Shown here in pieces: positions 1 to 10,500 of a stretch of DNA of 64,000 bases. Location of the stretch: assembly GCF_029892785.1 (NCBI RefSeq), contig NZ_JARXXA010000018.1, positions 21,569 to 85,568 of the forward strand, written 5' to 3'. Origin of the DNA: Parabacteroides sp. PH5-46 (GTDB lineage Bacteria > Bacteroidota > Bacteroidia > Bacteroidales > Tannerellaceae). Positions within the stretch are counted from its first letter, which is position 1; each line of letters starts with the position of its first letter. The translations under genes and the position numbers were made by a program. Under the pieces are notes generated by a model. It did no database searches, had not been told where the DNA came from, and was given only the letters and a program-made list of their open reading frames with translations.

Positions 1-207
1 ACAAAAAGGTACAAAATAAGCTCCCAAAAGAGGCTTTTTAGTGTCTTTGATGCCCGAAAATGCACATTTTTAGCTCATAGAGGTTCCTGTAGACGAAGTA
101 GAATGCGTAAAAAGGTAGAAAATATGAAGGTGCTGGTAAAGCATCTGGATATCAAATAAATATTCTATTGTGTAAGCCCGTTTTCAGCGCCTCGAAAGGA
201 TAATGAT
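1..207. other. Window edge, no confident gene
   Basis: A frame is open on the + strand from base 1 to a TAA at 157-159 (52 codons, rich in Lys and Arg). It could be the tail of a gene beginning outside the window, but it matches no family I recognise and an open frame of this length can arise by chance. I see nothing else in this stretch. Confidence 0.3.
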
Positions 208-362
208 GTGTACCCTTGTGTAGCCTTGTGTACCTTTTCCTATATGAGGTATAAAAACATGTTCCTCGTTCCTCTAATGTAATTTATATAGTTTTGAGGA
301 ACGAAGAACATATTTTCTATATTATATATGAAAAAGGTGTGCAAGGGTACACAAGGGTACAC
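208..362. repeat. Large nested inverted repeat (site 1)
   Basis: The outer arms are 208-238 and about 331-362. The right arm, reverse-complemented, matches the left at about 27 of 31 positions and carries repeated copies of a TGTGTACCC-type unit. An inner pair of arms lies at 259-274 and 296-311 and matches at 15 of 16 positions (ATGTTCCTCGTTCCTC against its complement). The whole element could fold into one stem-loop of about 155 bases. It lies upstream of the lipid-synthase operon promoter. Its role is unknown; candidates are a terminator for a gene to the left, a protein-binding array or a REP-like element. Confidence 0.85.
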
Positions 363-530
363 GTAAAAAGTGCTCAACTTGCTAGTAAACAGCTTCCTGT
401 GAAATTCCACTAACGTGCTATTTCCTTTCGTTTACGACCTATTTATGCGCACATATGACTTATGTTGTACGCACACACTATCCGTTTTCGCAGTAGCTAA
501 TCGTATCTGGCATGTATCGGATTAAATTTG
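363..530. other. Intergenic, nothing recognised
   Basis: This is AT-rich sequence between the nested inverted repeat and the synthase promoter. I see no open frame, RNA gene or repeat in it. Confidence 0.5.
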
Positions 531-560
531 TTTGTCCTAGAATGTTAGTTCTTATATTTG
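531..560 (+). promoter_or_regulatory. Bacteroidetes-type promoter of the lipid-synthase operon
   Basis: TTTG at 531-534 is followed after 18 bases by TATATTTG at 553-560, which fits the Bacteroidetes -33 TTTG / -7 TAnnTTTG consensus. Transcription would start near 566, leaving a leader of about 200 bases before the first start codon at 766. Confidence 0.65.
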
Positions 561-572
561 CATATATGCAAA
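557..572. promoter_or_regulatory. Perfect 16-bp palindrome, probable operator
   Basis: TTTGCATATATGCAAA is a perfect palindrome covering the end of the -7 element and the expected transcription start. Related half-sites recur downstream at 583-595 and 613-623 and can pair with each other as a hairpin in the leader. Binding by a dimeric repressor is inferred from position. No regulator gene lies inside the operon. Confidence 0.55.
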
Positions 573-692
573 GAATAGATTAGCTTTGTGCATATTTTTC
601 TGTGAAAACTGAATATGCAAAGCAAATTGATTTAAATTATTATATAATATGGTGTAGTATTTATAGATATGAGTATATGCGGATCATCTTGT

Positions 693-730
693 AAGACTAA
701 CTACATGATAATGATCTTTGAAGACTAACT
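693..730 (+). repeat. Direct repeat in the synthase leader
   Basis: AAGACTAACT occurs at 693-702 and again at 721-730, 28 bases apart, shortly before the first gene of the operon. Its significance is unknown. Confidence 0.45.
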
Positions 731-765
731 AAAGAAAAGATAAGAACTTAATCCTATATAAAAGT

Positions 766-3700
766 ATGGAATCCTATACAAAAGATGTATTGGTTTTTTC
801 ACCTTTTTATATACCGGACGTAAAATTAGCCTTAAAAACCATTGAAGCAGGCGCGTTTCCGGTATTATACTTAAACCAATGTAAAGAGACATCCGAGAAT
901 GCCTTAAAAGAATTATCGGAAAAGACTGATGAGTCTTTCGGTGTTTATATTTCCCTTGGCTTAGAGGGTATAAAACTACCTAAAAATGTAACCAGAGTTA
1001 TTTTACCTATCGGCAGCCGGATTTCGGTGGGTAAAGGTGTTGAAGTATTGTTCCAGGCATATTCGCCGGAAGATGTGTCGACATTAATTAGCCAAGGAGT
1101 ATCTTCGATTATAATTAAAGGAAACGAAGCTGGCGGAAAAGTGGCGAATGAGTCTTCCTTCATTCTTTTCCAGAAAGTTGTCGATACATGCAAAAAGAAG
1201 AATGTAAAACTATATGTTCAGGGAGGGGTAGGAGTACATACATCTGCCGCTTTTTTAGCATTAGGGGCTCAGGGGGTTGTACTTGATTCGCAGGTTGCGA
1301 CTTTCCCTGAATGTAGCGCTCCTATGGAGCTTAAGAATATTTGCAAGAAGCTGAATGGAAACGAAACAGTTGTAATTGACGGTTTCAGGGTGCTACACAG
1401 GACAAACTCGCCCAAACTTCCCGAAAATCCTAAAGCGGAAGATTTATATCCGTTCCTTGGCGGGTATGATTTATCTGAAAATTATCTTCCCATGGGGCAG
1501 GATATTACGTTATCTGTCGATTATCTGAATCAATATAAAAACCTAAAGAACCTGATATTTGCTATCCATGAGGCTGCTTACGGGCATCTTCGTCAGGCAA
1601 AATCATTGACTATTATTGGCGAGAACAGCGAATTTGCGAAAGATTTGGGTGTGAAATATCCTATTACCCAAGGACCGATGGCACGTATCAGCGATACGCC
1701 GGAATTTATCAGTAATGTTGCCGATGAAGGTGCTATGCCTTTTCTTGCCTTAAGCCTTATGACCGGAGAACCTTGCCGGAATCTACTGAAAGAAACGTCT
1801 GAACGGTTAAAAGACAGACCCTGGGGCGTTGGGATTTTAGGCTTTATTTCGCCTCAAATGTTGGAAGAGCAAACCGGATATATAATAGAAAGCAAACCCA
1901 AAGTTGTGCTCATTGCCGGAGGACGTCCGTCTTTAGCTGCTCCTTTTGAAAAAGAAGGAATTAAGGTGCTTTTGCATGTGCCTTCGGTAAGCCTGTTGGA
2001 TATGTTCTTGAAAGAAGGTGCCAAGCATTTTATATTCGAAGGCCGTGAAAGTGGGGGGCATGTAGGGCCCATCATGAGTTTGGTGCTTTGGGAGAAACAG
2101 ATAAACCGTTTGTTGAAAGAAGACAATCAATCTCTTATCAGTGTGTTATTCGCCGGAGGAATCCATGATAGCCTGTCGTCTGCGTTTGTAGGCATTATGG
2201 CAGCAACATTAGCGGCTAAAGGAGTAAAAGTAGGCGTTCAGATGGGTACCTCTTATCTCTATACAAAAGAAGCAGTTAAATCCGGCGCTATCCAAAGCGA
2301 ATACCAGAAGCAAATCATCGAAAAAAATGAAACCATTCTGTTGGAAGCAGCTTTAGGGCAAGAAACCCGTGCTGTGGAAACACCCTTTACTGAGTTTTTC
2401 CAAAAAGAAAAACAAAAGATGCTTGATGGAGGTATGGACGCCAAGGAAGCCTGGATGAAGCTGGAAGAGCTGAATCTGGGACGTTCACGCATTGCTGCCA
2501 AAGGAATGGAACGGAAGAACGGAAAACTGGTAAAACTATCCAATGAGGAGCAAATAGAAAAAGGACTATATATGACCGGAGCAGTCACAAGCCTGCTTCA
2601 CAAGCCGCTCACAATGAAAACGCTTCATAAACGTGTGGCGGTTGACAACAACGAATTGATCCGTCAACTGAAAGATATTGAAATCCCTGATTATGCAGCA
2701 GACCCTATGGATATTGCCATCGTAGGTATGGAATGTATATTCCCGGATGCGAAAAATAAAGACGAATACTGGAAGAATCTTTTCATTGGTAAAGATACAA
2801 TAACGGAAGTTCCCGATACTCGTTGGAATAAAGAGGTATTCTATAAACCGGATGTCAGGGATACCGACTATTCTACTTCCAAGTGGGGAGGCTTTATTCC
2901 TACCATTGATTTTGACCCGGTAGAGTTTGGTATTACTCCGCAATCGTTATCTTCGATAGAACCCGTTCAGTTATTGAGTCTTTATGTAGCCAAACGCGCA
3001 TTAGAAGACGCCGGGTATTCCGATTTATCAGCCGTTGATTTAGATAATACTTCTGTTTTCTTCGGAGCAGAGGGCGCTACAGACCTGGCCTATACCTATA
3101 TGATACGCTCGGGGCTTATGCAACTGTTTGGAAAGCTACCCGACGAAGTAGACGAAGCCATGCCTAAACTGACGGAAGATTCCTTCCCCGGGGTATTATC
3201 TAATGTCATTGCCGGGCGTATAGCTAACAGACTGAATCTGGGAGGACGTAACTATACAGTCGATGCAGCTTGTGCTTCATCATTGGCAGCAATGGATGTC
3301 GCCTGTCAAGAACTTGTATCTAATCGTTCCGATATGGTGATAGCCGGAGGTGCTGACTTCCATAATGGAATCAACGATTACCTGATGTTCTCCTCTACAT
3401 ATGCTTTATCGAAAAAAGGAAAACCCGCTTCTTTCTCAAATGAAGCCGATGGCATTGTATTAGGTGAAGGTATCGGAGTAGTTGTATTAAAAAGACTCAA
3501 GGATGCCAAACGAGACGGTAATAAAATATATGCTGTAATCAAAGCGATTGAAGGTAGCAGCGACGGAAGAAGCCTTGGACTGACGGCTCCGAACCGTAAA
3601 GGACAAATCAATGCCTTGGCAAGAACGTACCGTCGTGCCGGTATATTACCCTCTCAGGTTGGCTTTGTAGAAGCTCATGGTACCGGAACTGTAGTGGGAG

Positions 3701-6700
3701 ATAAAACGGAACTCTCTGCTCTTACCGATATATTTGTAGATACCGGAGCTCTTACTAAACAAACGTATCTGGGTTCAGTAAAGACGCAAATAGGACATAC
3801 GAAATGTGCAGCTGGTATTGCCGGATTAATCAAAGCTACTTTAGCTGTACAGCAAGGGATTATTCCTCCTATTTCGCACATGAACCACCCGAATGGCTAT
3901 TATAATGAAAACAGCAATCCATTTGTGTTTAATACAAACCCGGCCTTATGGAAAAGTGAAAAACGAATAGCCGGAGTTAGTGCTTTTGGTTTCGGAGGTA
4001 CTAACTTTCATATCGTACTTGAAAACTATCCGGAAAACAAAGCCAATGAAAAACCGCCATTGGAAGTATGGCCTTCAGAGCTATTCGTCTTCTGGGGAGC
4101 AACAATGGATGATGCTAAAGGGCAAATGCAAAAGATAAAGGATTTGCTGACCCTGAACGATAATATAGCTCTGAAAGATATTGCTTATATGCTGGCAGTT
4201 TACAGCAAAGAGAATATTCAGATTTCGATAGTAGCCGGCAGTGTTGAAGAGCTCTTAAAGAAAATAGATATTGCAAAAGAGAATAAGCGAGACCTTGCTA
4301 TATTTTATCGAGAAGCAAAGGATGGTAAAGTTGCTTTCTTATTCTCCGGACAGGGAAGCCAGCGCATTAATATGGGGTTAGACCTGTTTGCTGCTATTCC
4401 GTCCATGCGTCGGTTGCTGAAAGAAAACCCACAGTATGAAGAGATTCTTTTCCCGCATACGGCCTTTAACGAAGAAGCGAAGAAAAGGCAACAAACAACT
4501 ATTACCGATACCCGTAATGCGCAACCTTTATTAGGTATTATTGATTTTGCTATTGCCGAATACTTACAATCGTTGGGTATAAAACCCGATATGGTAGCCG
4601 GACATAGTTATGGAGAGGTGGCAGCTTTGTGCTTTGCCGGTGCTTTTGCCCCCGAAAACTTAGTTTCGCTGAGTCGCGAAAGAGCACAGGCTATATTGGA
4701 TGCCATAGAAGAAGACAAAGGAAAGATGGCGGCTATCAGCAATGTACCCGAGGCAGAGCTAAAAGAATTGCTTGCCGGTGAAACAGAGGTATGGGCTGTT
4801 AATTACAATTCTCCCAAACAGATTGTGTTGGCAGGTACTTCCAACGGTATAACTGAATTTGTTAAAAAAGTAACGGAAAAAGGAATTGCATGCAAAGAAA
4901 TAAATGTAGCATGCGCTTTCCATAGTCCGTTATTAGCCAAGTCTAAAGAATTATACGCCGATGTATTAAAGAAGATTACCTTTAAAAAGCCCAAAATACA
5001 GGTATGGTCTAATACTACAGCCGAGATATATCCAACGAAAGGTGCCGAGATAAAAGCACGCCTGTCCGAACATCTGGTACAGCCTGTATTATTCTCGAAA
5101 CAACTGGAGAATATGTACAACGCGGGAGCCCGTATCTTTATTGAAACAGGCCCCGGAAGAGTATTGACAGGATTGGCCCAGAATACGCTGGCTGATGATA
5201 TAGTTGCCATACAGACCGAAAATAAAGGCAGCGAAGGTATTACCTATCTGCTCAAAGCATTAGGACAGTATCTGGCGACTGGAAAAGAATTTAATCTTGA
5301 AAAGCTGTTTGAAAACCGTAACGTTTCGACGATTGATATCGACAATATCGAACAGTACAAAAAGAAATCTACTATATGGTTTATTAATGGGCAGAACGCC
5401 ATTCCTTCCGACAAGAAAATGCTGTCGGGAGACATTTATCCGATAACAAAAATATTCAGTAATAACATGGGAAAAGATATATTCAGCGGTAACGCAAACC
5501 CCGACAAAGTAATGTTGGAATACTTAGATAGCCTTAAAAAGATGATCGAAAATCAACGCGAAATGATACAAAATCAGCGCGATGTTATGTTGGGCTATTT
5601 TGGTCAGTACGAACCAGTTCAGCGCACAGCTATGCCGCGTTATCAAAATCCTATCATCCTGGAAGATGCTCCTCAGGCGGCAATTGAAGAAGGCGAAGCC
5701 GTACAACTGTCCGAGAGTACAGTTACTACCTTGAATATAGCGTCGTTAACCACCGATCAACTGAAAGAAATTGTATTGGAAGTTGTCAGTGATAAAACAG
5801 GCTATCCACCGGAAATGCTGGATATGGACATGGATATGGAAGCTGATTTAAGTATCGACTCAATCAAACGTATGGAAATCATCGGAGGTTTAAGAGAGAA
5901 ACTTACCTTCCCCGAACGACTTGCTGAAATAGAAGGCATTGTAGAGAAGATGGCTGCTATTAAGACGTTGAGAAATATGATTGCGTGGATTGAAGAACTC
6001 GGACAAATGAGTTTCGATTCAGTTCCAGCCAAAGCAGAACAAACAACAGACGAAGATAAAACCAAAGAAGTAGAAATAACAGATAGCAACATAATTCCGG
6101 TAGATGAAACCGAGTTGGCAAGGCTATGCTTTGAATTGAAAGAATCTCCTATATCTAAAGAAGATGTTCTTTCTATTGAAGGGAATTATTTTGCCCTGAC
6201 GGATGACGGAGGAGAGAATCCGTATGCTGTCACAGTAAAAGAACTGCTAGAAAAACAGGGGGCTAAAGTTGATTTGATCACAAAAGAAACAACAGATTTA
6301 TCAGCCTACGACGGATTAATCGTTATGAATATTTCTTCGTCTCCAGAGCGTTACACTGTAGAACATTTATTCAAATTCTTAAAGGCTGGCGATATGAATC
6401 GACTGAGAAGCATATTCTCTTTCAGTGATTTAATGTCAAAAGTGTTAAATGGTAAAAAGATAAAAGACCTATCGGATATTCAGGGATTCCCTGGACTTAT
6501 CAAGAGTTTGATGCATGAGTATCCCGATATTAATTTCAGAGTAGTAGGTTCTCATACTCCTTTCGATATAACAACATTGCCACAGATTATTCTTGATGAG
6601 TTATCTGTAAAGGAAAAGTTTCCTGAAGTTATCTACAAAAACCAGGAACGTTTTCAATTCGATATAAAAGCCGAGGAAGTAAAGATAAACGGAGAGCCTA

Positions 6701-7563
6701 TCTTGGATATAGATGAAAACTCTGTTGTACTTGTCTTAGGAGGAGCACAAGGTATAACTCCCGAATTAGTATCTCAACTATCGCTTGATTATCCCTGCAC
6801 ATATATCTTGGCAGGACGTTCATCCCAACTTGAAGACTCGGAAAAGTATTCATCGTTACAAACGCGAGATGAGATAAGAAAATATCTCATCTCAGAAGAA
6901 AACATGAAAGTACCGGCAGATATTGAAAAAAGGCTGCAGGTAATATATAAGTCTAACCAGATTGGCCAGGCCATAGAGAAAATAAAAGCAGCAGGAGGAA
7001 AAGCTGTTTATAAAACGGTAGATGCAAAAAACAGTAAAGAGTTTAAAGCATTTATAAATGCCCTTAAGAAAGAATATGGTAAAATAGACGGAGTAATCCA
7101 TGCGGCAGGTATATTAGATGATAAATTATTTGCCGACAAAACATGGGAGTCTTTCGAAAATGTATACCAGACAAAGGTTAATCCGCTGGAAGTGATTGTA
7201 AACGCATTATTGCCCAATCTTAAATTTTTGGTAATGTTCAGTAGCGTATCTTCTGCTTTTGGTAACAGAGGACAGTGTGACTATGCAGCAGGTAATAGCG
7301 TATTTGATTTACTGTCTATCATTTTACTTGAAAAAAAGATTCCTACGCGTGTATTATCTTTTAACTGGGGCCCATGGAAAGGAGCCGGTATGGTTTCTGA
7401 TTTGCTTGAAAACGAATTCAGAAAAAGAGGTGTAGGCATGATTCCTCTTAAAGAAGGAGGGGAGTTTTTTGTAAAAGAATTAAAATATGGTAAAGAACCT
7501 GCTGTTTTGGCAATGGGAGGTAATGCATCGGTTATTGAAAATTTCTTGAAAGGACAGGCATAG
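766..7563 (+). CDS. PUFA-synthase-like megasynthase (TIM barrel x2-KS-AT-ACP-KR)
   Basis: This 2265-residue multidomain protein should build an acyl chain by repeated condensation and ketoreduction. Two PfaD/nitronate-monooxygenase-like TIM barrels (about 5-280 and 290-610) come first. The second keeps the flavin-site motif ESGGHVG (His432); the first has EAGGKV with Lys125 in place of that His. A ketosynthase (about 650-1115) has Cys836, His971 and His1011. An acyltransferase (about 1185-1480) has GHSYG Ser1281, an SRER arginine and AFHS His1386, which is the malonyl-type signature. After a coiled segment (about 1580-1615) comes one ACP with Ser1699 in DLSIDSIK, the Pfa-type motif. A ketoreductase follows, with GGAQGIT at 1992 and Ser2160, Tyr2173 and Asn2177. 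The order KS-AT-ACP-KR resembles PfaA, and fusion of the PfaD-like part to its N-terminus is unusual. It is the first gene of the operon. The product cannot be read from sequence. Confidence 0.9.
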   Translation: MESYTKDVLVFSPFYIPDVKLALKTIEAGAFPVLYLNQCKETSENALKELSEKTDESFGVYISLGLEGIKLPKNVTRVILPIGSRISVGKGVEVLFQAYSPEDVSTLISQGVSSIIIKGNEAGGKVANESSFILFQKVVDTCKKKNVKLYVQGGVGVHTSAAFLALGAQGVVLDSQVATFPECSAPMELKNICKKLNGNETVVIDGFRVLHRTNSPKLPENPKAEDLYPFLGGYDLSENYLPMGQDITLSVDYLNQYKNLKNLIFAIHEAAYGHLRQAKSLTIIGENSEFAKDLGVKYPITQGPMARISDTPEFISNVADEGAMPFLALSLMTGEPCRNLLKETSERLKDRPWGVGILGFISPQMLEEQTGYIIESKPKVVLIAGGRPSLAAPFEKEGIKVLLHVPSVSLLDMFLKEGAKHFIFEGRESGGHVGPIMSLVLWEKQINRLLKEDNQSLISVLFAGGIHDSLSSAFVGIMAATLAAKGVKVGVQMGTSYLYTKEAVKSGAIQSEYQKQIIEKNETILLEAALGQETRAVETPFTEFFQKEKQKMLDGGMDAKEAWMKLEELNLGRSRIAAKGMERKNGKLVKLSNEEQIEKGLYMTGAVTSLLHKPLTMKTLHKRVAVDNNELIRQLKDIEIPDYAADPMDIAIVGMECIFPDAKNKDEYWKNLFIGKDTITEVPDTRWNKEVFYKPDVRDTDYSTSKWGGFIPTIDFDPVEFGITPQSLSSIEPVQLLSLYVAKRALEDAGYSDLSAVDLDNTSVFFGAEGATDLAYTYMIRSGLMQLFGKLPDEVDEAMPKLTEDSFPGVLSNVIAGRIANRLNLGGRNYTVDAACASSLAAMDVACQELVSNRSDMVIAGGADFHNGINDYLMFSSTYALSKKGKPASFSNEADGIVLGEGIGVVVLKRLKDAKRDGNKIYAVIKAIEGSSDGRSLGLTAPNRKGQINALARTYRRAGILPSQVGFVEAHGTGTVVGDKTELSALTDIFVDTGALTKQTYLGSVKTQIGHTKCAAGIAGLIKATLAVQQGIIPPISHMNHPNGYYNENSNPFVFNTNPALWKSEKRIAGVSAFGFGGTNFHIVLENYPENKANEKPPLEVWPSELFVFWGATMDDAKGQMQKIKDLLTLNDNIALKDIAYMLAVYSKENIQISIVAGSVEELLKKIDIAKENKRDLAIFYREAKDGKVAFLFSGQGSQRINMGLDLFAAIPSMRRLLKENPQYEEILFPHTAFNEEAKKRQQTTITDTRNAQPLLGIIDFAIAEYLQSLGIKPDMVAGHSYGEVAALCFAGAFAPENLVSLSRERAQAILDAIEEDKGKMAAISNVPEAELKELLAGETEVWAVNYNSPKQIVLAGTSNGITEFVKKVTEKGIACKEINVACAFHSPLLAKSKELYADVLKKITFKKPKIQVWSNTTAEIYPTKGAEIKARLSEHLVQPVLFSKQLENMYNAGARIFIETGPGRVLTGLAQNTLADDIVAIQTENKGSEGITYLLKALGQYLATGKEFNLEKLFENRNVSTIDIDNIEQYKKKSTIWFINGQNAIPSDKKMLSGDIYPITKIFSNNMGKDIFSGNANPDKVMLEYLDSLKKMIENQREMIQNQRDVMLGYFGQYEPVQRTAMPRYQNPIILEDAPQAAIEEGEAVQLSESTVTTLNIASLTTDQLKEIVLEVVSDKTGYPPEMLDMDMDMEADLSIDSIKRMEIIGGLREKLTFPERLAEIEGIVEKMAAIKTLRNMIAWIEELGQMSFDSVPAKAEQTTDEDKTKEVEITDSNIIPVDETELARLCFELKESPISKEDVLSIEGNYFALTDDGGENPYAVTVKELLEKQGAKVDLITKETTDLSAYDGLIVMNISSSPERYTVEHLFKFLKAGDMNRLRSIFSFSDLMSKVLNGKKIKDLSDIQGFPGLIKSLMHEYPDINFRVVGSHTPFDITTLPQIILDELSVKEKFPEVIYKNQERFQFDIKAEEVKINGEPILDIDENSVVLVLGGAQGITPELVSQLSLDYPCTYILAGRSSQLEDSEKYSSLQTRDEIRKYLISEENMKVPADIEKRLQVIYKSNQIGQAIEKIKAAGGKAVYKTVDAKNSKEFKAFINALKKEYGKIDGVIHAAGILDDKLFADKTWESFENVYQTKVNPLEVIVNALLPNLKFLVMFSSVSSAFGNRGQCDYAAGNSVFDLLSIILLEKKIPTRVLSFNWGPWKGAGMVSDLLENEFRKRGVGMIPLKEGGEFFVKELKYGKEPAVLAMGGNASVIENFLKGQA

Positions 7564-7566
7564 TTA

Positions 7567-10500
7567 ATGACACCAAACAATATAGATATAGACAAAGATA
7601 TTGCCATCGTTGGTATGTCGTGCCTTTTTCCCGGCGCACATAATGTAGACCAATACTGGCATAACTTAGTAAACGGAGTCGATTCCATCATTGAAGCTCC
7701 TGCTGAGCGTATCGATCCGATGTATTTCCAGAAAGGCGAAGCTGCCTATGACCGTTTTTATTGTAATAGAGGAGGCTTTCTGGATATCCCGATGATAGAC
7801 CCCATGAAGTACGGATTTCTCCCCATCGCAGCCAAAGGTATGGAGCCTGAACAGTTGTTCATGATGAAATTAGCCTTTGAAGCATTGGAAGATGCGGGAG
7901 TATTCCAGAAAAATATCTCATTGGAGAACGGCTGCGTAATCATTGGAAAGGGAAATTTCGGGAACCTGTCTTCCATGCGGAATATGGATATTATCAATAC
8001 AAGCGTGCAAGTAGCTGAAGTAGTAAAAGCATGTATCCCTACTATTTCCGACGAAGACCTGGAAAGAATTCGAAAAGCTTATCAGGCACAAAAAGGAGAA
8101 ATAAAACCGGATACTGCTATTGCACTAATGCCTAACCTGATTGCAGCTTTGGTAACGAATAAGTTGAACATGCACGGACCGGCATATACTGTAGACGGAG
8201 CATGTGCCAGTTCGGCTATCGCTATTAATCATGCCAGCGAGCTGCTTCTTAGCGGACAATGTGATATTGCACTTGCAGCCGGTATACATACCGCTCAAAG
8301 TGCGATGTTTCAAGCCTCGTTCAATATGTTGGGAGCTATATCTTATAAAGGGGTTATTTCGCCTTTTAGTGAAGATGCTGACGGACTATTGCCTAGTGAA
8401 GGGGGAGGAGCTCTTGTTCTTAAAACTTTAAAAAAGGCGATTGAAGATGATGACAGAGTATATGCCGTAATCAAAGCTTCAGCTGTTTTTAGTGATGGTT
8501 CAGGGGTAAGTGTGATGGCCCCGAATACAGTGGGGCAACAGCTAACGATAGCTAAAGCATGGGAAAAAGTAAACCTGAATCCTCAAGATATCGGATTGAT
8601 TGAAGCCCACGGCACGGCTACTATTGCCGGTGATAAGGTGGAAATTAATACATTGAATGAATTTTTCGGGAAAGATCCATCATTGCCTAAAATATGGCTG
8701 GGTTCTGTTAAATCAAACATAGGACATACAATGCCTGCTGCCGGGATGGCGGGAGTTATGAAAGTAGCACTTGCTTTGTATCATCGCCAGATACCACCAA
8801 CCTTGCATGCCGAAAGGCCTGCAAAAGCGTTGGTTGATTCGCGTTTTGAACTTCCTCAAACAGCAGTTGATTGGGATGGAGATAAGTATCCTTTGGTAGC
8901 AGGTGTTAATGCTTTCGGTTTTGGGGGGATAAACTCCCATGTTATCATGACTGCTTATGACAATAAACCAGAGAATCTTATTCCGGATAATAAGATAGTC
9001 ATCAAACGTTCATTCAAATACGCATATCTTGTAGCTGCCAATACAAAAGAAGAAATGCTGGCTAAGATTGATAAAAGGTATTGGATGGGAGCTAAAGGTA
9101 AATATAAACTTGTCATATTTGATCCTACTGATGAACGAATTGCAAGAGCTCGCTCTATTGTAGAAAAAGATAAGCCTTGGAAAGGTCGGATGGATATATG
9201 GTTCTCCAACGAACCTTTGCTTGAAAAGGATGGCAAATTAGCCTTTCTCTTTTCAGGATTCAACATGGAAATGGATGTGGAAGTCAATACCGTTGCCGAC
9301 TATTTCGAGTTGGAACGTCCACGTGATATGGCTGAACAGGGTTTATTGAACCATTCGTTAAAGCTTTACCATATAAACAACTTACTGGATACTTCCCTTA
9401 AAAAACTGGGAGTTACTCCTAATATGAATGCAGGTCATAGTATCGGGGAATGGCATGCAGGAAAGGCATCAGGATTGGTAACAGATGAGAATGTGAAATC
9501 CATGATGGAAGCTTGGGTAAAAGACCTAAACCAGGAGATTGATGAAAACACCCAAGCTCCGAACGACGATTACGACTCTAAGCTTGAAGATGTTTACTTC
9601 GTAGCTGTAGGTTGTGGCTATAAAGAATTGGAACCCATAATAAAAGATATCCCCGAGTTATATCTGTCAAACGATAATTGCAATACACAAGTGTTGATGT
9701 GTGGGAAGCGTGAGGCTGTAGACGAGATGTGCGAACGTTTGAAAAAGCATCAAATCTTTAATCAGGAACTGCCTTACAAATCGGGTTACCATACCCCGTT
9801 TATCGCTAAACATATCGGTATATTAGATTACTGCCTGAATCAAATAGAAGAACTGAAAGAACCAACTATTCCTATTTGGTCGGCAACGTCTTTGGAGCAA
9901 TATCCTACTGATATGGGTGAATACAGGAAACTTACATTTGAGCATCTTACGTCACACGTTCGTTTCAGGGAGTTGATTGACAAATTATACACCCAGGAAA
10001 AAGCGCGTGTTTTTATTCAAATAGGAGCGGGTTCCTTAACAGGTTTTGTAGATGATATTCTGCGTGATGAAAATTATAGTACCATTTCAACCTATAATCC
10101 GGGCAAATCGGGTATAGAACAATTACGACGAGTACTTGCTCTTTTGTATATTGAAGGAAAAGAGGTCGATACACTATTTATCAGAAATGGGGAAATGTCT
10201 AAAGTTGTAGGACAGGAGTTGGAAATTGAAGGTTTTTCTCCTTTCGTGACAGAATTCCCATTAATAAAGGAGGTATTGAAGAAACAAAGCAGATTCGATT
10301 TTTCTTCTTATGAAGAAAACACTAATAGCAATCAACCTCTGGCGCAAAAAGTAAATGAGAATATCCGTGAGATGTCTTTAGCTCAGAAAGAGATGCTTGA
10401 TATTATGGATGAAGTAAAATCGTTGGAGCAAAAATTCAATATAACAAATGGTATTTCTCAAATTCAAACCAAAGAAAAGGTAATTCAGCCAGCTATACAG

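Noticed and set aside
1..159. Open frame from the window edge to a TAA at 157-159
   Set aside because: Fifty-two codons with no recognisable motif, truncated at the edge; too weak to call a gene.
7567..9000. Second ketosynthase read as a chain-length factor
   Set aside because: The catalytic Cys213, His348 and His387 are all present, so it should be an active condensing enzyme.
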